Shown here piece after piece: positions 9,945 through 18,624 of a stretch of 64,000 nt of DNA. The DNA lies in contig NZ_JH597773.1 of NCBI RefSeq assembly GCF_000243335.1, positions 562,489 through 626,488 on the forward strand. The letters run 5' to 3'. The notes under the pieces are model-generated. The model saw nothing but the letters and a program-made list of their open reading frames with translations. It did no database searches and was not told where the DNA came from. Numbering within the stretch: position 1 is the stretch's first letter; each line of letters begins with the position of its first letter. This DNA comes from Leptonema illini DSM 21528. GTDB taxonomy: Bacteria > Spirochaetota > Leptospiria > Leptospirales > Leptonemataceae. The translations under genes and the position numbers were made by a program.

Positions 9945-10745
9945 CGGAGGCACGGAGGAAATCTAATAGGAAAGTCGGGAGAAGCGATAGGGTTTCAATA
10001 TCGCTACCGTTAGATTCTCCGATTTTTCTTCTTTCGTGATTTTCGCGTATTTCGCGGTAAGCAAATCCTTTTGACCGCGAAAAGCGCGAAATACGCGAAA
10101 ACGATCCGAAATGGAGAAGCGTTCGCGTGCGGAAAGGCCCTACCCCACTCTTCTTCTCCGCGTCCTCTGAGCCCTCCGCGGTTAAACCTCTTTGCTGCGA
10201 TGCTACGAGAAAAAAAGAAAAATCTACCGCAGAGGTCGCGGAGAACACGGAGACGATTAAAAAGGTAGGTATGAGGTAGACTTCCCATTCTTTCCTCTTT
10301 CGTGCTTTTCGTGTATTTCGTGGAAAGCACTCTTACTCTTCTTTCTGTCTTTCTCCGTTGTTATTCCTTCTTCTCTCCTTTCGCTTACAAGAAAGCCATA
10401 AGAGTGTAGACCACGGAGACACGGAGGAAAGATACGATCGATAAACAAATCAAAGGCCCTCGATTTCTTTCGCGCCTTTCGTGTATTTCGCGGTAAAAAA
10501 CTCTTACCCTTCTCTCCGCGCCCTCTGAGCCCTCCGCGGTTAAATCTCTTTGCTGCGATGTTACGAGAAAAAAAGAAAAATCTACCGCAGAGGTCGCGGA
10601 GAACACGGAGAGGATAAAAAAGGGTAGGTATGAGGAGGACTTCCCCTCCTTTCCTCTTTCGCGCTTTTCGCGTATTTCGTGGAAAAAAGGATCTGTTTCT
10701 CCGCCGATTCTCTCCATTTTTCCCGTGACAGGCATAAAAAACGCT
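9945..10745. repeat. Dispersed palindromic repeat block, right of intron 1
   Basis: About 800 bases without a gene. 9960-10258 repeats 7627-7935 almost exactly, including GAAGCGATAGGGTTTCAATATCGCTACCG, which itself contains a 7-bp hairpin (AGCGATA/TATCGCT). Further shorter copies follow: the GCGTATTTCG module at about 10300, 10470 and 10665, and the CTCTCCGCGCCCTCTGAGCCCTCCGCGG module with its AATCTACCGCAGAGGTCGCGGAG partner at about 10155-10245 and 10520-10605. All apparent open frames in this stretch (Cys- and Arg-rich) are by-products of the repeats. The promoter of the thioesterase operon must lie in its last 100 bases. Confidence 0.85.
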
Positions 10746-10752
10746 CGCCAAA

Positions 10753-10786
10753 GTGCATATACACACCATAATCAGTGTATATGCAC
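10753..10786 (+). promoter_or_regulatory. Perfect 12-bp inverted repeat over the thioesterase start
   Basis: GTGCATATACAC (10753-10764) is the exact reverse complement of GTGTATATGCAC (10775-10786), with the 10-base spacer ACCATAATCA. The right arm contains the ATG (10781) of the thioesterase gene, and a GTG at 10775. This geometry (long AT-centred dyad) is typical of MarR-type operators, and a MarR regulator is the second gene of the operon, so autoregulation is a natural inference. As RNA it would be a hairpin that hides the start codon, so translational control is a second possibility. Confidence 0.7.
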
Positions 10787-11326
10787 ACAACAGTAGAACA
10801 ACCCGCCTCCAATGAGGTAGCCCTGTTCCAGATCATCGGCGAGCTTGAAAAGCATCCCGAATCCCTGCACCGCATCCGCTTCAAGGATTGCGACCCGTTC
10901 GGCCACCTGCACAACGCTCGCTACGTCGACTACGTAATGGAGGCTCGCGAGGAGCACCTGAGAAACCATTACACGCTCGATCTGCAACGGCATGCCGAAG
11001 TCACCGGACATGGTTGGGTCGCGCGCAGTTCTCAGCAGGTTTTTTTACGGCCCGCTCGCTGGAACGAAGATGTCTGGATTCAGACGGCCATCCTCGATAC
11101 GACCCCTTCGGGCATGAAGGTTGAGGCCGTCATGCGCAGCGTGGATCGCAGTATCGTTCATGCGGCCGTCTGGATGGAATTCTCTTATATTGATCTGAAG
11201 CGGGGGCTGCCCATCCGACACGAGCCCGAATTTCGTGAATTCGTCGATTCTCTTCAAATCGAGAAAGGATTCCGGCTTTCCCTGCCTGAGGAGCGTATAA
11301 AATCGTTCCGAAGCAGGCGGGAATGA
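10781..11326 (+). CDS. Acyl-CoA thioesterase, 4HBT/YbgC-like hot-dog protein
   Basis: 181 residues from ATG 10781 (a GTG two codons earlier is possible). The hot-dog signature RIRFKDCDPFGHLHNARYVDYVMEAREEHL holds the Asp-x-x-Gly-His-x-x-Asn catalytic block of 4-hydroxybenzoyl-CoA thioesterase relatives. The C-terminal 40 residues extend past the usual YbgC length. It probably hydrolyses acyl-CoA or acyl-ACP thioesters; the substrate cannot be read. No Shine-Dalgarno is visible because the start lies in an inverted repeat, so initiation may be leaderless. It heads an operon with overlapping MarR and TRIC genes. Confidence 0.85.
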   Translation: MHTTVEQPASNEVALFQIIGELEKHPESLHRIRFKDCDPFGHLHNARYVDYVMEAREEHLRNHYTLDLQRHAEVTGHGWVARSSQQVFLRPARWNEDVWIQTAILDTTPSGMKVEAVMRSVDRSIVHAAVWMEFSYIDLKRGLPIRHEPEFREFVDSLQIEKGFRLSLPEERIKSFRSRRE

Positions 11327-11754
11327 GCGACGATAGATTTTTTCTTCTCTGTATCAACCACAACCTGAAGCGGACGGCCAGGGCGACGACGCAGGCCTTC
11401 GATACGGCCCTGCGTCCGCACGGATTACGCATCGGGCAGTTCAACGCCCTTGCCGCTCTGCGTCAGCTTGGCGACCTGACGCTTAAAGAAATGGGAGAGT
11501 TCCTCGGCCTTGATCGCACGACCCTGCTCCGTTCAATCGAGCCTCTTACAGAAAGAGGCCTGATAGAGCGTGAAAAAGAAGGGCGTCGCGTTATCCTTCG
11601 TATGACGCCCGAAGGACGCAATCTCTTTCGCAAGACATTCCCCGTATGGCGTCAGACGCAGGAGGCCATGCTTGACGCCTTCGGTCGCGAACGCTGGGAG
11701 GCGATGAAGCGAGACTGTCATGACCTCGAACGCATCGCTCAGGAGACGAAATGA
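11323..11754 (+). CDS. MarR-family transcriptional regulator
   Basis: 143 residues. The winged helix-turn-helix is LTLKEMGEFLGLDRTTLLRSIEPLTERGLIEREKEGRRVILRMTPEG, with the Asp/Arg-rich wing EKEGRRV. Flanking helices form the dimer domain. Its ATG overlaps the thioesterase stop (ATGA), and its own stop overlaps the next start in the same way, so all three genes are translationally coupled. It is the obvious candidate to bind the 34-base dyad at 10753-10786 and repress its own operon. The ligand is unknown; a fatty acyl or aromatic acid would fit the thioesterase neighbour. Confidence 0.9.
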   Translation: MSDDRFFLLCINHNLKRTARATTQAFDTALRPHGLRIGQFNALAALRQLGDLTLKEMGEFLGLDRTTLLRSIEPLTERGLIEREKEGRRVILRMTPEGRNLFRKTFPVWRQTQEAMLDAFGRERWEAMKRDCHDLERIAQETK

Positions 11755-12416
11755 TTCGCCCCGGCGACGTTTTCCTGCTCGCCGACAACGTCGGCATCGC
11801 CGCCTTTGCCATCACCGGAATGCTCACGGGCATACGACACAGGCTCGATATTATCGGGATTTTGACGGCGGGCTATCTCACCGCCTTCGGCGGCGGCATC
11901 ATGCGCGATGCTATGATCGGGCGTATCCCCTACGTTTTCCAGGATCCGGTACCGTCGTCCGTTGCGACGATCTCCGTTCTTCTTGTTCTGGCCTTTTACT
12001 TTATAAAGAAACGTCGCGCCTCTCGCATAGAACAGAGTCGGATAACGATCTTCTTCGACGCCATCGGCCTGTCCTCTTTTTCGATTGCGGCCGCTCTGCT
12101 TGCTATCGACAGGGACCTGAATCTTTTCGGAGTCGTATGGATCGCCTTTATAACGGCCACCGGAGGCGGCATGGTGCGCGATATGCTTTTGAACCGCGTT
12201 CCGAAGCTGCTTTTTACGGAGTTCTACGGAACGATCTCAATCCTCATAGGCCTTCTGCTTTATTTGTTATCGAGATACGACCTGCATAGAAACGAGGGCG
12301 TGTTGATCGTAATTTTTGTTAGTAGCGTTCTTCTACGTCTGGCCGCTTACCGGTGGAACTGGTCGCTTCCCGTACCGGATAGCTCCGGTAGCACCGACGA
12401 CAGATCTGAGAATTGA
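11751..12416 (+). CDS. TRIC-family membrane protein (UPF0126/YicG-like)
   Basis: 221 residues with six to seven membrane segments. The two internally similar halves show the family signature: GYLTAFGGGIMRDAMIGRIP in the first half and ITATGGGMVRDMLLNRVP in the second. Family members have been described as trimeric cation channels and, for some bacterial ones, as glycine transporters. The gene is third in the thioesterase-MarR operon. Its last 70 bases overlap the 3' end of the convergent phosphatase gene (12347-13033), so the two C-termini are encoded on opposite strands of the same DNA. Confidence 0.9.
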   Translation: MIRPGDVFLLADNVGIAAFAITGMLTGIRHRLDIIGILTAGYLTAFGGGIMRDAMIGRIPYVFQDPVPSSVATISVLLVLAFYFIKKRRASRIEQSRITIFFDAIGLSSFSIAAALLAIDRDLNLFGVVWIAFITATGGGMVRDMLLNRVPKLLFTEFYGTISILIGLLLYLLSRYDLHRNEGVLIVIFVSSVLLRLAAYRWNWSLPVPDSSGSTDDRSEN

Positions 12417-13033
12417 GCGATGACTGCATCGGGGCTTTCTTCGCCTCGAATGCCGAAACCGTACTCGCAGAAGATCGTTTTAACTCCGGCACGCCGTCCC
12501 GCTTCGAGATCGGTATGATGATCGCCGATCATTACCATCTGCCCTGGTTCTCTTTCCAGGGTTTGAGCGATACTGAGAAGTCCCTCGGGGCAGGGCTTCA
12601 AGCAGGGGCCGTCGCCACCGACAACGATCTCAAAAAATGGAAGCAGACCGAGCTTTTCGAGAATGATAACCGAGGCGGCGCGATACTTATTCGTAAGCAC
12701 GGCCATGCGATAGCGGGATTTCAAGCGTTCGAGCGTCTCCATTACGCCGGCATACGCCTCGGTCAAGTCGGTACAATGTTCGGTATAGTGCTCCCTGAAC
12801 GCAGCCAGAGTCACGTCAAGCTCTTCGCCTTCGGCCTCATCGCCCGTTAACTCCGGAAAGCAGCGCTGAACAAGCTGACGGGCTCCGTCTCCAAGGTGCG
12901 AGCGAATCAATGCAATATCGAGAGCGGGAAGACCTCTGCTTTCTCTCGTGAAATTGATCGAGGCGGCGATATCTCCCGAAGAATCGACGAGAGTTCCGTC
13001 AAGATCGAAAACAAGCAGCTGTAACTCAGACAT
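12347..13033 (-). CDS. HAD phosphatase, phosphoglycolate phosphatase-like
   Basis: 228 residues from MSELQ (an ATG three codons earlier is possible). HAD motif I is FDLDGTLVDS, motif II lies in AVLTNKY, the motif III lysine is in GDGPCLKPCPEG, and motif IV is MIGDHHTDLEAGRRAG. The helical cap of the Gph type is present (residues about 20-90). It probably dephosphorylates phosphoglycolate formed in DNA repair, or another small phosphate ester. Its start overlaps the last codons of the channel gene, so these two are cotranscribed. The 3' end overlaps the TRIC gene on the other strand by 70 bases. Confidence 0.88.
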   Translation of the reverse strand: MSELQLLVFDLDGTLVDSSGDIAASINFTRESRGLPALDIALIRSHLGDGARQLVQRCFPELTGDEAEGEELDVTLAAFREHYTEHCTDLTEAYAGVMETLERLKSRYRMAVLTNKYRAASVIILEKLGLLPFFEIVVGGDGPCLKPCPEGLLSIAQTLEREPGQMVMIGDHHTDLEAGRRAGVKTIFCEYGFGIRGEESPDAVIAQFSDLSSVLPELSGTGSDQFHR

Positions 13034-14375
13034 CCGATGCATGCCCCTCCGCTACGGCATCGTGCGGTCGACTGCTGCGTTCCTCGGCAAAGGCTACGAC
13101 CTTCTTCTTGAATTCAGGATAACGACGTAGAACGCGATCGAAGGTCGATCTATCGAGATAATACAGGTCGCAATACTCCGCCGCTCGCGCGCTGGCCGTT
13201 CGCGGTTGATGAAAAAGCAGAGCCATCTCGCCGAAGAAATCCCCTTCGCCAAGCGTCGCCTTTATCTCGATATCGTCGACCGTCAGAATCTCCACCCGCC
13301 CTTTCGAAACGAAATACATTCGCTCACCGAGTTCTCCGCGACGGAATACATAGTCGCCCGGAGTGTAAACGACCGGCCGCAGCTCGACGACAAGCTCTCT
13401 GATAAATTCGTTAGACGATCCTCTGAAAATCGGAACCTTTTCCAGGATCTCCATATTCAGATGGATGACGACGTCGGCCTTTAGAGAATCGGGTAGATCG
13501 GTGATGACGGATAGCTCATCGTACCCGCGACGGCTTTCCCACAGGTAGTTGTAGTAATTACGGATCCGAGATTGAAGACGCGGCGGGATGTTACGATACC
13601 GCATAAACGCCGTAACCTGTTCCATCTTCTCCTGATGATGCGCTCGCGCTACGTCGAGGTTCGCAATCATGGTGGCGATGTTACCGATCAGGTAACCATA
13701 GACGCCAACGCCGAGAACCATGACGGCCATCGTATAGATGAGCTGAACGGCATTGGTGCGGTCGGGCGTGATGTCACCGTAGCCCACTGTAGCAATCGTC
13801 GTAAGACACCAATACAGAGCGTTCAAATAGTCAAGCAGCGGATCGCCGGTAGAGCCGACGATGGCCAGCCAGCCGCAGGAAACCCAGTGAGCGGCCATGA
13901 GAATCCAGTAGGCCAGGATACTCATACGCAACAGGCCCGGATGAAGCGTCGACTGCCTTTGAATGGTTCGCAGAATCCCGGCCAGATGAAACAGCCGAAG
14001 AACACGAACCATTCGCACCAGACGCGAGATGCGCTGCGCAAGTAGCGCAGGCAATCCAAGTGGCCCGGCCAGAAGAAAGATCAGATCAAACGGCAACGCC
14101 GCCAGAAAATCAGGAACGAACCATGATTTCATGTAACGCCGTCTGACCTCCGAACGATCGACGATCAATCGCCCCTGCTCGGACTGCACGGTATAAAACT
14201 GCAGAACGACATCGACGAGAAATATTGCGGCAAGAAGAGAGTCGGCGACGAAGATCCATCCCTTTGCCGTATAACCAAAAACGAGACGTAACGGCACCTC
14301 AATCGCCGCGAAGGTTACGGCGAAGAGGATGAAACCATCCCATGCATGCTTCCATCGGTTATCAGGATAGATCAA
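13026..14375 (-). CDS. Cyclic-nucleotide-gated potassium channel, SthK/LliK type
   Basis: 449 residues. Six membrane segments lie within residues about 10-225. S4 is RLVRMVRVLRLFHL with arginines at every third position. The pore helix and filter are CLTTIATVGYGDITP, a potassium filter. A C-linker (about 240-310) leads to a cyclic-nucleotide-binding domain (about 315-430) with the phosphate-binding cassette GDFFGEMALLFHQPRTASARA; the RTA motif contacts the cyclic phosphate. This architecture is that of the spirochaete channels SthK and LliK, which are models for eukaryotic CNG and HCN channels. It shares its transcript with the HAD phosphatase downstream. cAMP gating is inferred from the family. 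Confidence 0.93.
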   Translation of the reverse strand: MIYPDNRWKHAWDGFILFAVTFAAIEVPLRLVFGYTAKGWIFVADSLLAAIFLVDVVLQFYTVQSEQGRLIVDRSEVRRRYMKSWFVPDFLAALPFDLIFLLAGPLGLPALLAQRISRLVRMVRVLRLFHLAGILRTIQRQSTLHPGLLRMSILAYWILMAAHWVSCGWLAIVGSTGDPLLDYLNALYWCLTTIATVGYGDITPDRTNAVQLIYTMAVMVLGVGVYGYLIGNIATMIANLDVARAHHQEKMEQVTAFMRYRNIPPRLQSRIRNYYNYLWESRRGYDELSVITDLPDSLKADVVIHLNMEILEKVPIFRGSSNEFIRELVVELRPVVYTPGDYVFRRGELGERMYFVSKGRVEILTVDDIEIKATLGEGDFFGEMALLFHQPRTASARAAEYCDLYYLDRSTFDRVLRRYPEFKKKVVAFAEERSSRPHDAVAEGHASDV

Positions 14376-14384
14376 AGCAACAAC

Positions 14385-15515
14385 TCACCGCTGATTCTGA
14401 AAGGGACGCAGCTCTTCAATACCCTTCATCTGAAGATCTGAAGAGATGGTGGCATCGGCAAGCATTCTGTCGCGCAGCTCGACGATCTCTTTCTCACATT
14501 CTTCGTCGAGCCTGTAGCCGTTTTCATAGATAAGTCGGATGGTCTGCTCGGCCGACGATCCCTTTACGTTCAGATAACCCGAAACGAAAAGCGAGTTGGC
14601 GACGCGCAGCCCCTCGCCCTGACGATCGCCCAGATAAACCTCGCGACCGGCCGCCATGCGGATCTCGGCCGATGGGTTAGCCATACGGAATACGGAGAGG
14701 ATTTTCAGGCAGTCGTCGGCGGTAAGGCTTTCGGGATTTTTCACCGCATGACCTTCGACGGGCAGAAAGAAGTTTACGGGAATGGAGGCCGCACCGAGTC
14801 GATTCAGCTCGAAGGCGACGTTTACAAGATCGGCGCGACTTTCACCCATGCCGGCGATGACTCCGCTGCAGAGCGAGATGCCGCGCGAAGAAACGTGTTC
14901 CAGCGTGTTCAGGCGATCCTGATAGGAGTGCGTCGTGGCGATCTCTCCGTAATGAGACTCTGACGTGTTCAGGTTATGGTTATAACGATCAAGACCGGCG
15001 TCGGCGAGAATGCGAGCCGTTTCGGGATCATTGATGAGCCCGGCACTCAGACAGACCTTCATGCCGAGCTCATCGTTGATACGTTTGATCAGCTCGGCAT
15101 ATTTTTCGGCCATACGCGGCGAGGTTCCGCGACCGGCTGTGACGAGGCAGTAGCGATGCGCTCCGCTCTTTTTTGCCGCCTTAGCCTCTTCCATGATTTC
15201 GTCTTCGGGTTTCGTCTGGTAAACCGGAACTCCCTCTGCCGATTTGCGCTGAGCGCAATAGCCGCAATCCTCGGCGCAGTTTCCGTTACGAATGTTATTC
15301 AGGATATGAACGAGAACGCGATTCTCATGAAAATGACGCCGTATCATTTCACCTATACGAAGCACGTCTTCGGTGGCGATGTCGGGGCTTTCCAGAATAG
15401 CAAGAGCAAGCTCACGATCAATCAGACCGGAACGCAGCGCTGGATCTGAGTTCAGACGCTCCCGGACGCGTGTTTCGAGGGACTGAAGGGCTTCACCGGA
15501 AAGAAGGGCGGACAT
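14385..15515 (-). CDS. bioB: Biotin synthase
   Basis: 376 residues from MSALLSGEAL; the frame continues 24 codons upstream but that part would overlap the divergent gene at 15567 and lacks family similarity. The radical SAM cluster is CAEDCGYCAQ (C-x3-C-x2-C). RYNHNLNTSESHY and IPVNFFLPVEGHA are BioB signatures; the conserved arginine for the 2Fe-2S cluster is in EIRMAAGRE. The enzyme inserts sulfur into dethiobiotin. bioA is 26 kb away in this window, so the biotin genes are scattered. The start is 52 bases from the divergent aminotransferase gene; that gap must hold both promoters. Confidence 0.95.
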   Translation of the reverse strand: MSALLSGEALQSLETRVRERLNSDPALRSGLIDRELALAILESPDIATEDVLRIGEMIRRHFHENRVLVHILNNIRNGNCAEDCGYCAQRKSAEGVPVYQTKPEDEIMEEAKAAKKSGAHRYCLVTAGRGTSPRMAEKYAELIKRINDELGMKVCLSAGLINDPETARILADAGLDRYNHNLNTSESHYGEIATTHSYQDRLNTLEHVSSRGISLCSGVIAGMGESRADLVNVAFELNRLGAASIPVNFFLPVEGHAVKNPESLTADDCLKILSVFRMANPSAEIRMAAGREVYLGDRQGEGLRVANSLFVSGYLNVKGSSAEQTIRLIYENGYRLDEECEKEIVELRDRMLADATISSDLQMKGIEELRPFQNQR

Positions 15516-15566
15516 GGATTCGAAAAAAACGCTGTCCGTGCAGCCGCAAGTACTTTTAAGAGACCT

Positions 15567-16742
15567 ATGTCCGAAGGCCTTTCTCACAGACAGAGCTGGA
15601 ATTATCTGAATTTTTGCGGCGTTTCACCGCTGTATGATCCGGCCCGTATGGCCGCCCACCGTTTCGATGAACGCCATTCGCTTCAGGGGGCGCTTGTCTT
15701 CGCCGAATACCCGGACGTCCTGGGCGAGCTGCGACAATCGGCAGGCCGGCTGCTGCATACGGATGCGAACAATCTGTCGTTCGTCAAGAATACGGCAGAA
15801 GGCCTATCTATGATTGCCGCCGGATATCCGTTACAGGCAGGCGACGAGATCGTCAGCTACGTGCACGAATACCCCTCGAACCATTATCCCTGGCTCGTTC
15901 AGGAACATAGAGGCGCCACGCTCAAGCTCATTCAGAACAGAGCATACGGGCTTCTTGCCTGCGACGATAGCATCACACTGCCAGGGCCGTGCAGCTTTTC
16001 GCTTGAAGATATCGATGCATTGGTAACGCCGCGCACGAAGATCATCTCTATCAGCCATGTGCAGTTCACGTCGGGCTTTGCCGTCGACCTGAAACAGCTC
16101 GGCGCTTATTGTAAAGAGCGAAATATCGACCTCGTCGTCGACGCCGCTCAGAGCCTCGGTGCGCTTCCGCTGTATCCCGAGATGTGGAATATCTCGGCGA
16201 TTGCCGCATCGGGCTGGAAGTGGCTGCTTGGCCCGATCGGCTGCGGGCTGCTCTATACATCCCCTGCCTTTCGCGAGAAGATTCAGACGGTCATGACGGG
16301 CGCCGATCTGATGAAGCAGGGCCAGGATTATCTGAATCACACATGGAATCCATATACGGACGGACGCAAATTCGAGTACAGTACCTCGCCCGTTTCTCTT
16401 GCCGTCGCTCTCAAGGTCTGCATCGACGAGCTGCCTCTTCAGAATACCATCGAAGGAGTGCGCGATCATATCTTCGCCATGCAGGACGTCTTTATTGAAT
16501 TGCTGGATCGCTCTTCATTGGCTGGAATAAAAGAGAAGATACGTCCGCTCTGCTTTCAGCCCGAGCACCGATCAGGCATACTCTCGCTTATCGTTCCCGA
16601 TCCCGATACTGCTTCACGCAAGCTGCGCGATAAGGGTATTGTCTGCACCGTGCGCGGAGGTTATCTGCGACTGGCTCCGCATCTGCCGACGACGGCTTCA
16701 GATATTGAGCGGTTTTTCAGTGCGCTGGCTTCAACTGTTTGA
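15567..16742 (+). CDS. Class V PLP aminotransferase, cysteine desulfurase-like
   Basis: 391 residues. The fold-type I class V pattern is complete: SFVKNTAEGLSMIAAGY near the cofactor phosphate, ISISHVQFTSGF, LVVDAAQSLGALPL with the cofactor-binding aspartate, and the Schiff-base lysine in ASGWKWLLGPIGCGLLY. The C-terminal small domain ends with RGGYLRLAPHLPTT. The active-site cysteine loop of true IscS/SufS proteins is not evident, so desulfurase activity is not assured; an aminotransferase or isopenicillin-epimerase-like lyase is as likely. It is divergent from bioB; a role in sulfur supply to biotin synthase is possible but only an idea. Confidence 0.85.
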   Translation: MSEGLSHRQSWNYLNFCGVSPLYDPARMAAHRFDERHSLQGALVFAEYPDVLGELRQSAGRLLHTDANNLSFVKNTAEGLSMIAAGYPLQAGDEIVSYVHEYPSNHYPWLVQEHRGATLKLIQNRAYGLLACDDSITLPGPCSFSLEDIDALVTPRTKIISISHVQFTSGFAVDLKQLGAYCKERNIDLVVDAAQSLGALPLYPEMWNISAIAASGWKWLLGPIGCGLLYTSPAFREKIQTVMTGADLMKQGQDYLNHTWNPYTDGRKFEYSTSPVSLAVALKVCIDELPLQNTIEGVRDHIFAMQDVFIELLDRSSLAGIKEKIRPLCFQPEHRSGILSLIVPDPDTASRKLRDKGIVCTVRGGYLRLAPHLPTTASDIERFFSALASTV

Positions 16743-16821
16743 AAGCCGTCCCCGAAATCGCTTCTCTGGAACTGGTTTCTTCTCTCGTTGCTCCGGCAGC
16801 CCGGCGACAGACCGGCCGACG

Positions 16822-17298
16822 TTAGCCGGCCTGTTCTTCACATGCGCTGAGATTGTCGACAAGCTTCTGCAATACCCGGCGACACGTCTCCATATCTTTC
16901 TCGGCAATGCCTTCGCGCGCCTCCACACGAATCTCAGAGAGTTGCTTCTGGATCGTACTCAACGTGGAACGCCCGAAGTCGGTGAGCTGCACGAAGTTGT
17001 TGCGTCGATCTTCGATCGTGCTTGTTCGCTGGATCAGTCCCTTGCGTTCCATGCCCGAGACCAGCCTTGAGATGCCCGTCTTGTCTTTAAACATTCGGTC
17101 GGCAAGATCCTGTTGATTCACCTGCGATTCACATCCGAGCATCACGAGAATCAGGCATTGTTCACTTGTCAGTTCCATGCCGCAGCTGGCCATCCTGCGA
17201 TTGAGTCGCCTTCGCATGGAGTAATGCGCCCTGCCGAGCAGGTATCCGAGTGGATCGGACGTCTGAGGAGGTTCTGGTTGCATGGAACGACTTTTCAT
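16822..17298 (-). CDS. MarR-family transcriptional regulator
   Basis: 158 residues. The DNA-binding wing is VNQQDLADRMFKDKTGISRLVSGMERKGLIQRTSTIEDRRNNFVQLTDFGRS, a textbook MarR helix-turn-helix plus wing with the DRR motif. An AGGAG lies 12 bases before the start. The gene sits alone, convergent with the aminotransferase at 15567 and downstream of the glycan operon on the same strand. An imperfect dyad at 17327-17355 in front of it is a possible operator. Its ligand and targets cannot be read. Confidence 0.9.
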   Translation of the reverse strand: MKSRSMQPEPPQTSDPLGYLLGRAHYSMRRRLNRRMASCGMELTSEQCLILVMLGCESQVNQQDLADRMFKDKTGISRLVSGMERKGLIQRTSTIEDRRNNFVQLTDFGRSTLSTIQKQLSEIRVEAREGIAEKDMETCRRVLQKLVDNLSACEEQAG

Positions 17299-17326
17299 CG
17301 GGTTATCAATCTCCTGTCAATCGGGA

Positions 17327-17355
17327 TTCGGAACCCGAGCCATCCCGGGTCCGAA
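17327..17355 (-). promoter_or_regulatory. Inverted repeat upstream of the MarR gene
   Basis: TTCGGAACCCG (17327-17337) pairs with CGGGTCCGAA (17346-17355) with one bulged base and an eight-base loop. It lies in the 65 bases between the GT2 gene and the MarR gene. No T-run follows on either strand, so an operator for the MarR protein is a better guess than a terminator. Confidence 0.4.
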
Positions 17356-17363
17356 CTCAGGGA

Positions 17364-18572
17364 TCAGGCCGTTAATCCCCTTTCCCATGTAAAATTCTTG
17401 TTCAGATAGTAGTTATTCACCGTAGCGAACAGGATTCCGATCAGGTTGGCCCCATAACTGGCCGCCTGGGCCGGAATCTGATCGGGAGTAACGGCAAGAA
17501 GCAGGTTCCAGACGGAGACCTGAATCAAAAACCCATACAACGCCACGACGTGAAATTTTCCAAATCCTGCCAGATTGGACGTAAATCCCGTGCGTTTCCT
17601 GTCTTTAAAGGTCCAGGAGTTATTGGCCATATAATTAAAATACACGCTTAACTCGAAACCGATCAGGACGGCAAGTGACGGTCTCAAAAGCGTGCCGCGC
17701 TGATATTCAAGGCCGAACAGCGCGGTGGCCAGAAACTGCCCCAGAAGGTTCACAAGAACTCCCGCCGAACCGATCAGGGCATAGCGAAAGAACGTGGTCG
17801 AAAGCGTCCGTCCGAGACGGATCTCAACCAGCGCAAAAATATATTGCAAGATAACCGCTCCGTCCAGCTTCGTCTGACCGTGCATCCGATTACGAAAGCG
17901 ATAGCCGACCTCACGCACCTCGCGTCCTTTTGCTCTTGCGAGAATCTCAAGCAGGATCTTGAATCCTTTCGGGTTTAACCGATCGGCAATCTGTTCAAAG
18001 GTCTCTCTTCTAACTCCGAAGAATCCGCTCATCGGGTCATTCACTCCGACAGGTAGCATGATTTTCGCCATCATCGTAGCGGCAAGGCTCATCATCTTGC
18101 GAATCCACGACATCTCTCCATAGCTTCCGCTTTCGGCCATGCGCGAACCGACGACGATTTCGGCGTTCTGTAACTCCTGCACCATGCGCGGGATCACCGA
18201 CTCGTCATGCTGAAGATCGGAATCCATGACGATAAAATGCCGTCCGCCTGCTGATGCCATGCCGGTAACGACAGCCGACGATAATCCTCTCTCATCGATG
18301 CGACGGATCAGACGCAGACGGTGATCGGTCATGGCCATCTGCCGCACCATATCGTAGGTATGATCGGGCGAGTTGTCGTCGACGACGATCAATTCAAAAC
18401 TGAGATGCGCCTCTTCAAAAAGTCGAATCAGCGTCGGAATCAGAATGCTCAGATTCTCTCTTTCGTTATACGTGGGAAGTATGACAGACACGTCTACAGC
18501 ATGACGGTTCCGCTGTTTTCCCGGAAAATATTCCCGCCTGAATAGCGGCTTGCGTTCCTTGAGCTCCTGCAT
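17364..18572 (-). CDS. DPM-like glycosyltransferase (GT2) fused to GtrA domain
   Basis: 402 residues. Residues 25-260 form a GT2 domain: VSVILPTYNERENL, IVVDDNSPDHTY, FIVMDSDLQHDESV with the metal-binding D-x-D equivalent, and a GVNDPMSGFFGVRRE acceptor segment as in dolichol-phosphate mannose synthase. Residues 265-400 form a GtrA-like domain with four membrane segments, ending NYYLNKNFTWER. Such proteins load a sugar on undecaprenyl phosphate and flip or present it for a GT-C transferase. An ArnT-like GT-C transferase is two genes upstream, so the operon likely decorates an envelope glycan. The sugar is not readable. Confidence 0.92.
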   Translation of the reverse strand: MQELKERKPLFRREYFPGKQRNRHAVDVSVILPTYNERENLSILIPTLIRLFEEAHLSFELIVVDDNSPDHTYDMVRQMAMTDHRLRLIRRIDERGLSSAVVTGMASAGGRHFIVMDSDLQHDESVIPRMVQELQNAEIVVGSRMAESGSYGEMSWIRKMMSLAATMMAKIMLPVGVNDPMSGFFGVRRETFEQIADRLNPKGFKILLEILARAKGREVREVGYRFRNRMHGQTKLDGAVILQYIFALVEIRLGRTLSTTFFRYALIGSAGVLVNLLGQFLATALFGLEYQRGTLLRPSLAVLIGFELSVYFNYMANNSWTFKDRKRTGFTSNLAGFGKFHVVALYGFLIQVSVWNLLLAVTPDQIPAQAASYGANLIGILFATVNNYYLNKNFTWERGLTA

Positions 18573-18624
18573 ATTTTTCTCCTCTCTGTTTCAGGGGGTC
18601 GCCGTGTGTAACAGGCGACTCTGT

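Noticed and set aside
10010-10790. Several Arg/Cys-rich open frames in the repeat zone
   Set aside because: They coincide with the palindromic repeat modules and repeat the same peptide fragments.
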